Source: an uncultured Lachnospiraceae bacterium (lineage in GTDB: Bacteria; Bacillota; Clostridia; Lachnospirales; Lachnospiraceae). From it: a stretch of DNA of 10,192 bases. The notes beneath the pieces are model-generated. The model ran no database searches and was not told where the DNA came from. It saw nothing but the letters and a program-made list of their open reading frames with translations. The stretch spans positions 3,365-13,556 of the forward strand of contig CAJUCK010000053.1 in assembly GCA_910585395.1 (NCBI GenBank). The letters run 5' to 3'. Below are positions 1 to 4,118 of the stretch, piece after piece (positions within the stretch are counted from its first letter, which is position 1; every line of letters begins with the position of its first letter). The position numbers were made by a program, and so were the translations under genes.

Positions 1-442
1 ATTTATATTGACTTAAATTTAAAACGGCGCGGAAATCTTTGTGTCGTACCAGCCCGATTTTTTCCAGCTCAAGCCATACTTGATCAAAGCAGAGCTCAAA
101 TTCGTTCTTTCGAAAATAATGCTGCCATTCCTCTTGCTCGTTCAGAACATGAAACTTTCCATCCGCTTTCATTAGACGAATCAGCAAGGTCTCAAAATGT
201 TTTGCCGGCGTTTCTTCAAAAGTTTTACCTGTAAGGATATGAATACGCATGAAAGAATATCTGGAGCATATATCCCTTGGTTTTTTGTGATCCTTACTGC
301 GCTGCTGCACATCTTTCGTCTCTCCAATATATGCCTCTTTCCCATTTTCCAGTATGTATAGGCAATGATAGTCAAATGGCAGTATCCAGCTGGCATAGCT
401 GCCTTCAGCATAGTCAAATGTTCTGATCTCAATGTTAGCCAT
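1..442 (-). CDS. GIY-YIG nuclease-domain protein, N-terminal part (runs off window)
   Basis: This frame is open from the ATG at 442 to the window edge, giving 147 residues with no stop, so the gene is partial at its 3' end. AGGAGG lies 6 bases before the ATG and an in-frame stop lies just upstream, which fixes the start. A GIY-YIG domain is visible: the first strand contains HCLYIL (about residues 26-31), followed by AYIGETKD (37-44), then R48, E84 in HFETLLIRL and N101 in HVLN, which fit the family's catalytic Tyr, Arg, Glu and Asn. From memory, this type of N-terminus (IRTFDYAEGSY...WILPFDYHCLYILENGK) heads longer bacterial proteins that continue into a DUF2075/helicase-like ATPase domain. 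That second domain is not visible here and is inferred. It probably belongs to accessory DNA because it lies outside the duplicated tRNA-Pro end at 1214. Role unknown; DNA or RNA processing or defence is possible. Confidence 0.8.
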   Translation of the reverse strand, partial: MANIEIRTFDYAEGSYASWILPFDYHCLYILENGKEAYIGETKDVQQRSKDHKKPRDICSRYSFMRIHILTGKTFEETPAKHFETLLIRLMKADGKFHVLNEQEEWQHYFRKNEFELCFDQVWLELEKIGLVRHKDFRAVLNLSQYK

Positions 443-494
443 TCGAAACCTCCTCTATTTTCTCATACATTCGTTCAAAAGCAGACACATCAGC

Positions 495-807
495 TTAACT
501 TTTGTATATAGAACGGTATTGCGAGATACACCATTTTATCATATTCTTCTTTCCTATGTCTACTACGATTATTTCCATACAATCCATTATCTCAGCAAGC
601 GGAATACGCTTAACGCCAGCTGACAGACATTTACAGAAGATGACCATTGTTTTCTTTCTGATAAAGCTCAGATTTTCCGTCATATAAACGGAATACGCTG
701 GATTCTCTGACAGCTCGCTTAAAAGAGTCTTATCATTTTCCCTGGATAGAAAAATACAGCTTGCGCGGATTCGTATGCCTTCTTTTTATACCGCTATATG
801 CCGTCAC
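495..807 (-). pseudogene. Small unrecognised gene, apparently frameshifted
   Basis: A GTG at 807 follows GGAGGGAGG with about 8 bases spacing, a very good translation start, but its frame stops after 24 codons (TGA ending at 733). The frame one base away is open from about 785 to a TAA at 495-497 (96 codons) and has no usable ATG until 683, where no ribosome site is seen. The simplest join is loss of one A in the A5 run at 783-787, which would fuse both parts into a protein of about 103 residues. The composition (RENDKTLLSELSENPAY, then FIRKKTMVIFCK and GVKRIPLAEIMDCMEIIVVD) looks like real protein with alternating charged and hydrophobic stretches. I do not recognise the family. It lies 52 bases upstream of the GIY-YIG gene on the same strand, so the two may have formed an operon. 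Alternatives are a programmed frameshift, a sequencing error, or chance. Confidence 0.4.
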
Positions 808-1118
808 TGCAAAATCCTCCCTCCTGGTTTCCGAAACCTCCCTCCTGCCTCACAGGGGCAAAGGAATATGTACTGTACGGTTTGATTTTAATTGGTGAAT
901 CTATCAGGAGCACGCCGTTTCCATATGTTTATAAGGAACTATGGGACGAACTGCCATACACTTTAAAAAATTACTGCATAAATCATGCCATACCTTCTGG
1001 CACTTACAGAAAATTTAATTTAGAAACCTGACTAAACATTCTCTGATACTGATTGAACCAGAATCAAACCGTAAAAGCAATTCCTAGTTAATGTTGATTG
1101 GTTTTTGCTATTTTTAAG
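808..1118. other. Gene-poor stretch with a G-rich direct repeat
   Basis: No convincing gene is seen. The plus-strand frame opening at 798 (77 codons) has no ribosome site and no recognisable motif. The only structure is an 11-bp direct repeat, CCTCCCTCCTG, at 816-826 and 837-847, separated by the near-palindrome GGTTTC-C-GAAACC (826-838). On the minus strand this gives two Shine-Dalgarno-like GGAGGGAGG blocks before the GTG at 807. Confidence 0.5.
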
Positions 1119-1138
1119 CTGTTCTCAACTGTTCTCAA
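1119..1138. repeat. Tandem decamer CTGTTCTCAA x2, candidate integrase arm site
   Basis: CTGTTCTCAA occurs twice head to tail at 1119-1128 and 1129-1138. It ends 75 bases before the duplicated tRNA end at 1214. Short tandem repeats at this distance from a tRNA-borne core are typical of arm-type binding sites of tyrosine recombinases. They differ from the TGTTGGAA-type repeats near the other tRNA copy, so they would belong to a different element lying to the left. Confidence 0.4.
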
Positions 1139-1160
1139 AAAATAAGGCAGATTTGAAGAC

Positions 1161-1199
1161 AAAAAAAGACGGGAATCCCAGCAAAATCAAGGATTCCCG
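1161..1199 (-). terminator. Rho-independent terminator left of the tRNA-Pro end copy
   Basis: Reading the minus strand, a perfect 9-bp stem (CGGGAATCC with GGATTCCCG, arms at 1191-1199 and 1170-1178) closes a 12-base loop and is followed by TCTTTTTTT (1161-1169). It sits 15 bases downstream of the tRNA-Pro 3'-end copy, just as the similar terminator at 1942-1981 sits after the intact tRNA. It may be the original chromosomal terminator of the tRNA, or the end of a neighbouring element. Confidence 0.8.
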
Positions 1200-1213
1200 A
1201 TGTTTTAAGCCAC

Positions 1214-1255
1214 TCGATGCGACAGGATTTGAACCTGCGGCCTCTGCGTCCCGAA
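1214..1255 (-). repeat. 42-bp copy of tRNA-Pro 3' half (att site)
   Basis: Bases 1214-1255 are identical to 1997-2038, which cover the tRNA-Pro gene from the anticodon loop to the discriminator base. Identity stops abruptly on both sides. An exact copy of a tRNA 3' half, in the same orientation and downstream of the intact gene, is the standard mark left when an integrative element inserts at a tRNA gene: the copy is the far attachment site. The two sites are 783 bases apart. Confidence 0.85.
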
Positions 1256-1409
1256 TCAGAAGTTCCACGCTTTTTCCCCTTCATACGTCCGTTTTCCCTA
1301 TATGATACGTTGGGATTCCCTTTTATACGCCCGTTTTTCCACCTTCCATACATTCCCCTGCACTTTTCCGTATTTTTGTTGGAACTTTGTTGACCCTCCC
1401 CAAAAACCA
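1256..1409. other. Non-coding inner flank of the att copy
   Basis: No gene is seen. The stretch is pyrimidine-rich and holds two loosely similar blocks (ACGTCCGTTTTCCC near 1284 and ACGCCCGTTTTTCC near 1326) and, at 1377-1401, a 25-base segment matching 1883-1907 in 22 positions. It is best read as an attachment-site arm of the integrated unit. Confidence 0.45.
1377..1401 (+). repeat. Candidate arm-type integrase site, copy 1
   Basis: This 25-base segment begins TGTTGGAACTTTGTTGACC and matches 1883-1907 in 22 of 25 positions, in the same orientation. Each copy contains two tandem TTGTTGG-like units. If the unit circularised through the tRNA-end repeats, this copy would lie about 120 bases from the core on one side and the other about 90 bases away on the opposite side, like P' and P arms. 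Confidence 0.45.
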
Positions 1410-1438
1410 TTGATTTCCCCTGCTTTTTATGGTATGGT
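1410..1438 (+). promoter_or_regulatory. Putative promoter of the small toxin
   Basis: TTGATT (1410-1415), a 17-base spacer, then TATGGT (1433-1438) preceded by TG at the extended -10 position. The predicted start near 1445 leaves a leader of about 60 bases before the toxin ATG at 1507. Confidence 0.5.
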
Positions 1439-1506
1439 TGTCAGTGAAAACAGCCGTGTTACAGGGTGCGTTGGCCTTCATTCCTAAAAGGATGGGGGTG
1501 ATGCCT

Positions 1507-1596
1507 ATGAAGAATCATTTTGATTTTAAGGATTTAATGACCTTCGGGTTATTCCTTCTGGCATTGCTTACGTTCGTTTTTACGTTTTGTAAGTAG
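1507..1596 (+). CDS. Small hydrophobic type I toxin (putative holin-like toxin)
   Basis: A 29-codon gene. The protein has a short charged N-terminus with KNHFDFKD, then one membrane segment (about residues 10-28, rich in Leu, Phe and Thr), ending in Cys-Lys. This matches the pattern of the putative holin-like toxin / TxpA-type family of membrane-acting type I toxins. GGGGGTGAT (1494-1502) is a near-perfect Shine-Dalgarno sequence and favours the ATG at 1507; an in-frame ATG at 1501 would overlap that site. A promoter lies upstream, a long hairpin follows at 1604-1652, a terminator ends near 1692, and an opposing promoter at 1701-1729 would make an antisense RNA across the 3' end. The protein would insert in the cytoplasmic membrane and depolarise it if made in excess, as known for the family. 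It is too short for routine gene callers. It lies inside the tRNA-bounded unit, so it may act as a stability module. Confidence 0.75.
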   Translation: MKNHFDFKDLMTFGLFLLALLTFVFTFCK

Positions 1597-1603
1597 CCTT
1601 ACA

Positions 1604-1652
1604 TAGCAAAAGCCACCCTGATACTTTGACGAGTGAGAGGGTGGCATTGCTA
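1604..1652. terminator. Long hairpin shared by toxin mRNA and antisense RNA
   Basis: TAGCAA (1604-1609) and GCCACCCT (1612-1619) pair with AGGGTGGC (1638-1645) and TTGCTA (1647-1652), a 14-bp stem with a small internal bulge. On the minus strand the GC-rich stem is followed by TTTT, so it can terminate the antisense RNA. On the plus strand there is no T-run, so in the toxin mRNA it is more likely a stabilising or antisense-pairing structure. Confidence 0.7.
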
Positions 1653-1694
1653 TCATAATCATTTGGTCAACCCCTTGTGGGCGGTTGTTTTTAT
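1606..1694 (-). ncRNA. Putative antisense antitoxin RNA
   Basis: A promoter on the minus strand (-35 TTGAAT at 1724-1729, 17-base spacer, -10 TATAGT at 1701-1706 with extended TG) predicts a start near 1694. The hairpin at 1612-1645 with TTTT on this strand gives an end near 1606, making an RNA of roughly 85-90 bases. It would pair with the 3' untranslated part of the toxin mRNA, the arrangement known for TxpA/RatA-type modules. Ends are predictions from signals only. Confidence 0.5.
1668..1692 (+). terminator. Terminator of the toxin mRNA
   Basis: CAACC (1668-1672) pairs with GGTTG (1683-1687), with further partial pairing inside, followed by five T (1688-1692). It ends just before the predicted start of the opposing RNA, so the two transcripts overlap from about 1606 to 1692. 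Confidence 0.6.
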
Positions 1695-1700
1695 GTCTAT

Positions 1701-1729
1701 ACTATATCATACCTGTTAAGAGGATTCAA
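1701..1729 (-). promoter_or_regulatory. Putative antitoxin RNA promoter
   Basis: On the minus strand: TTGAAT (1724-1729), 17 bases, TATAGT (1701-1706) preceded by TGA (extended -10). It is a better promoter than that of the toxin, as expected if antisense RNA must be in excess. Confidence 0.5.
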
Positions 1730-1941
1730 GAAGTATTTCACTACCTATTCAAAATCCCCTTATTTTCCAGTTTGTTCTATCTCGTACCATACCCATTCCC
1801 CTAAAACAAACAGCCAGAAAACCTATCCCATATATACCGGGATGCCTTTCAAATATCCCCCTGCATACGTCCCGAAAAAATCTGTTGGAATTTTGTTGGC
1901 CCGCCCCTGTATTTTACCCTCATGCATACACTCCAGAAACG
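1730..1941. other. Non-coding inner flank of the tRNA-proximal att site
   Basis: No gene is supported. An open plus-strand frame across this stretch runs antisense into the tRNA and has no ribosome site. A minus-strand frame is a read-through of the tRNA itself. The stretch contains the second candidate arm site at 1883-1907. Confidence 0.5.
1883..1907 (+). repeat. Candidate arm-type integrase site, copy 2
   Basis: Begins TGTTGGAATTTTGTTGGCC and matches 1377-1401 in 22 of 25 positions, same orientation. It lies 90 bases from the tRNA core at 1997. See copy 1 for the geometry. Confidence 0.45.
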
Positions 1942-1981
1942 CAAAAAAAGACCGGAAACCCTTGATTTTAAAGGCTTCCGG
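1942..1981 (-). terminator. Terminator of tRNA-Pro
   Basis: On the minus strand CCGGAAGCC pairs with GGTTTCCGG (arms at 1973-1981 and 1952-1960, one G-U pair), followed by TCTTTTTTT. It lies 16 bases past the tRNA 3' end. Its position and flanks mirror the terminator at 1161-1199, though the stem sequence differs. Confidence 0.8.
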
Positions 1982-1996
1982 CACCCCTGCCAAGAA

Positions 1997-2070
1997 TCGA
2001 TGCGACAGGATTTGAACCTGCGGCCTCTGCGTCCCGAACGCAGCGCTCTACCAAGCTGAGCCACGCATCG
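1997..2070 (-). tRNA. tRNA-Pro (anticodon CGG)
   Basis: The minus strand folds as a standard tRNA. The acceptor stem is CGATGCG with CGCATCG, discriminator A. The D arm is in TGGCTCAGCTTGGTAGAGC. The anticodon stem CTGCG/CGCAG closes loop TTCGGGA, giving anticodon CGG. The T arm is GCAGG TTCAAAT CCTGT (wobble-closed). The 3' CCA is not encoded (TTC follows) and must be added after transcription. Its 3' half is used as an attachment site, and the integrated copy restores a complete functional tRNA. Confidence 0.95.
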
Positions 2071-2083
2071 ATATTACTATGGC

Positions 2084-2112
2084 ATGATATCATATATTTA
2101 TTTTTTTGTCAA
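2084..2112 (-). promoter_or_regulatory. tRNA-Pro promoter
   Basis: On the minus strand a perfect TTGACA (2107-2112), 17-base spacer and TATCAT (2084-2089) place a start near 2077, 7 bases before the mature tRNA. The -35 box directly abuts the citrate synthase stop codon (2113-2115). No terminator separates them, so read-through from that gene is also possible. Confidence 0.85.
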
Positions 2113-3447
2113 CTACTCTTTTTCCTCCATCACACTCATATAGGCTGGACGAATAATCTTGTTCATTCCAATCAATTCCTCCATGCGATGAGCGCTCCAG
2201 CCCACAATTCTGGCAATGGCAAAAATTGCAGTGTATAATTCTTGCGGGATTCCCAGCATATCATATACAAAGCCACTGTAAAAGTCCACATTCGGACTTA
2301 CTCCCTTGAAAATCTTGCGTTTGCCAGCGATCAGCTTAGGCGCCAGTTCTTCAATGTTATTATATAAGAGCATATCATCCTCACGTTCTTTTGCCACAGC
2401 AAGTTTCTCCACATAACTCTTAAAAACACGTTCCCTGGGATCAGAAAGAGAATAAACTGCATGACCCATACCGTAAATTAAGCCTTTGTGGTCAAAAGCC
2501 TCTCCAGCCAGGATTTTCGCAAGATATGCCTCAATCTCATCCTTATCATGAACATCTTTGATATTTGCTCTGATATTCTCCATCATTTCCATTACTTTGA
2601 TATTAGCCCCGCCGTGTTTCGGTCCTTTCAGCGAAGACATGGCTGCTGCAATAGAAGAATACGTATCTGAACCTGAAGAAGTTACCACTCTGGTCGTAAA
2701 GGTAGAATTATTACCACCACCATGTTCCATATGAAGAATCAGAGCCACATCAAGCACTTTAGCCTCCAGTTTACTGTAATGTTTATCTGGACGCAGCATC
2801 ATAAGTAAATTCTCAGCTGCAGACAGACCTGGCTCTGGTCTGTGAATATACATACTGTCATCGTTCTCATAGTGATTATATGCATGGTAAGCATACACCG
2901 CCAGCATAGGAAAAATACTGATTAATTCTATACACTGACGCAGGCTGTTTGTGACAACCTCCGGTGAATTTAACTGACTATCATAAGATCCTAGGGTCAA
3001 AATACTCCTGGTCATAGAATTCATTATGTCTTTCGTCGCCGCTTTCATAATAACGTCTCTGGTAAAATTTGTAGGAAGAGTCCTGCTCTGTGCCATAATT
3101 CTACTGAACTCTTTCAATTCATCCACACTGGGCATATCACCAAAAAGCAAAAGATAAGCAATTTTTTCAAACCCATATCCATTATCCCCAATGTGTCTTA
3201 CAAGATTTTGAACATTATAACCACGATACCAGAGTTGTCCATCACAAGGAGTTTTTACTCCATTTCTATCTTCAAAAGAAACAATTTTAGAAATGGTAGT
3301 CAATCCTGTTAGAACACCTTTTCCATTCATATCACGAAGTCCCCGGTTCACACCGTATTCTTCAAATAATGTATCTGATATACTGTCATTTTTCCTGCAG
3401 ACAGCTTCCTGCTTTATGGCATAATTCATTAATCTATTATTCCGCAT
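2113..3447 (-). CDS. gltA: Citrate synthase
   Basis: A 444-residue citrate synthase condensing acetyl-CoA and oxaloacetate to citrate in the cytoplasm, feeding 2-oxoglutarate and glutamate synthesis. Family motifs are present in order: LTTISKI, LWYRGYNVQNL (about 72-82), LHMEHGGGN with catalytic H242, SSLKGPKHGGAN with H278, GMGHAVYSLSDPR with H329 and R338, SPNVDFYSG with catalytic D388, and ARIVGWSAHRMEE with R413 and R421. Length is normal for the family. AGGAGGT lies 5 bases before the ATG at 3447; an in-frame Met at codon 7 is less well placed. It begins 30 bases after the MarR-family gene with no promoter or terminator between, so the two should be co-transcribed. No aconitase or isocitrate dehydrogenase gene is next to it in this window. 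A methylcitrate synthase cannot be fully excluded by motifs alone. Confidence 0.93.
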   Translation of the reverse strand: MRNNRLMNYAIKQEAVCRKNDSISDTLFEEYGVNRGLRDMNGKGVLTGLTTISKIVSFEDRNGVKTPCDGQLWYRGYNVQNLVRHIGDNGYGFEKIAYLLLFGDMPSVDELKEFSRIMAQSRTLPTNFTRDVIMKAATKDIMNSMTRSILTLGSYDSQLNSPEVVTNSLRQCIELISIFPMLAVYAYHAYNHYENDDSMYIHRPEPGLSAAENLLMMLRPDKHYSKLEAKVLDVALILHMEHGGGNNSTFTTRVVTSSGSDTYSSIAAAMSSLKGPKHGGANIKVMEMMENIRANIKDVHDKDEIEAYLAKILAGEAFDHKGLIYGMGHAVYSLSDPRERVFKSYVEKLAVAKEREDDMLLYNNIEELAPKLIAGKRKIFKGVSPNVDFYSGFVYDMLGIPQELYTAIFAIARIVGWSAHRMEELIGMNKIIRPAYMSVMEEKE

Positions 3448-3477
3448 ATATTACCTCCTGTCTATTTTCTCCTTTTT

Positions 3478-3930
3478 CTATGTCAAGGTTTCCAAATTGC
3501 CTAACGCATCTTTAACATTGGCATTCACTTTACGAGACACCGTAAGCAGGACATTCCGCTCCTCCTGTGTAACCCCTTTCAGGATAATATTATACATCTG
3601 TTCACGAAGTTCCGTAATCTCCTCTACGATCTCCACAGCACGATCTGTCAGCATAATATGCATACATCGGCGATCTTCCTGATCCTGAACAATATAAATA
3701 AGCTTCTGCTTCACCATCCAGCCAACAGACTGCGAAATATGTCCCTTATTAAACAAATTGAGATCACTGATATCTTTTGACGTGTTATGTTCCCCTGACT
3801 TAAATAGAAAATATAGAATATCAATATCGACTTTTCTAAGATTGTTTTTTTTGCGCAAATCCTCAATTTTACGGTTATACAGCTTCTGAAACTGTGTCCC
3901 CTGTAATAGACCTTCCAGCATCCAGTCCAT
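3478..3930 (-). CDS. MarR-family transcriptional regulator
   Basis: A 150-residue winged-helix DNA-binding protein, typical MarR length. The layout is an N-terminal dimerisation helix region (1-35), helix-turn-helix with HNTSKDISDLNLFNKGHISQ (about 48-67), recognition helix through VGWMVKQKLIY, a wing with DQEDRR (83-88), then HIMLTDRAVEIV and long C-terminal helices. I chose the ATG at 3930 because GAGGTGG (3938-3944) is well spaced before it; an in-frame GTG at 3939 would overlap that site. A promoter with -35 and -10 boxes both inside a perfect 13-bp inverted repeat lies just upstream, which implies self-repression. Citrate synthase follows in the same transcript and is the likely regulated partner. 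The ligand is unknown. A FabT-type role is possible but unsupported, since the operator does not resemble the FabT site. Confidence 0.9.
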   Translation of the reverse strand: MDWMLEGLLQGTQFQKLYNRKIEDLRKKNNLRKVDIDILYFLFKSGEHNTSKDISDLNLFNKGHISQSVGWMVKQKLIYIVQDQEDRRCMHIMLTDRAVEIVEEITELREQMYNIILKGVTQEERNVLLTVSRKVNANVKDALGNLETLT

Positions 3931-3960
3931 CAGCGCCACCTCATAGTTTAATTTTAAACC

Positions 3961-3999
3961 AATATACCACTTGTCCGAACGGAAATCAAGTGGTATATT
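3961..3999 (-). promoter_or_regulatory. marR promoter embedded in a 13-bp inverted repeat
   Basis: AATATACCACTTG (3961-3973) and CAAGTGGTATATT (3987-3999) form a perfect inverted repeat with a 13-base centre that itself contains TCCG-AA-CGGA (3974-3983). On the minus strand TTGATT (3984-3989), 17 bases and TATATT (3961-3966) make a strong promoter whose two boxes fall within the repeat arms. A dimeric repressor binding here would block RNA polymerase; the MarR protein encoded 30 bases downstream is the obvious candidate. Confidence 0.75.
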
Positions 4000-4051
4000 T
4001 CACAAAAATAGAATTTTCATAAATTTAATTGAATTTTTATACATTGTTATT

Positions 4052-4106
4052 GTCATATAACATTACATCATTGTCTCTTTATGCATTACGTCATATAACA
4101 TTATAT
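4052..4106. repeat. 17-bp imperfect direct repeat
   Basis: GTCATATAACATTACAT (4052-4068) recurs as GTCATATAACATTATAT (4090-4106), one mismatch, 38 bases start to start. It lies between the sensor kinase stop (4119) and the marR promoter, within an AT-rich intergenic stretch (4000-4118) that otherwise shows no gene and no clear terminator. Function unknown. Confidence 0.5.
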
Positions 4107-4118
4107 CCTTCTCTCTGG

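Noticed and set aside
181..432. Minus-strand 83-codon frame inside the GIY-YIG gene
   Set aside because: It overlaps the GIY-YIG frame one register away, has no ribosome site, and the overlapping frame has clear family motifs.
798..1031. Plus-strand 77-codon open frame
   Set aside because: No ribosome site, Pro-rich start arising from the CCTCCC repeat, and no recognisable motif.
1214..1255. Second tRNA-Pro gene
   Set aside because: Only the 3' half is present; acceptor 5' strand, D arm and anticodon 5' stem are missing, so it is an attachment-site copy.
1135..1410. Minus-strand 91-codon frame crossing the att copy
   Set aside because: Its GRRGRRFKSCRIE stretch is just a translation of the tRNA-Pro end; this is a known false gene pattern.
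1161..1981. CRISPR array or IS element in the repeat-rich left part
   Set aside because: Repeats occur in pairs at att-like distances, not as regularly spaced units, and there is no transposase frame or terminal inverted repeat.
1677..2015. Plus-strand 112-codon frame
   Set aside because: It runs antisense into the tRNA, has no ribosome site and low-complexity composition.
1849..2064. Minus-strand 71-codon frame starting MAQLGRALRSGRRGRRFKSCRID
   Set aside because: It is a translation of the tRNA-Pro gene itself, not a protein gene.
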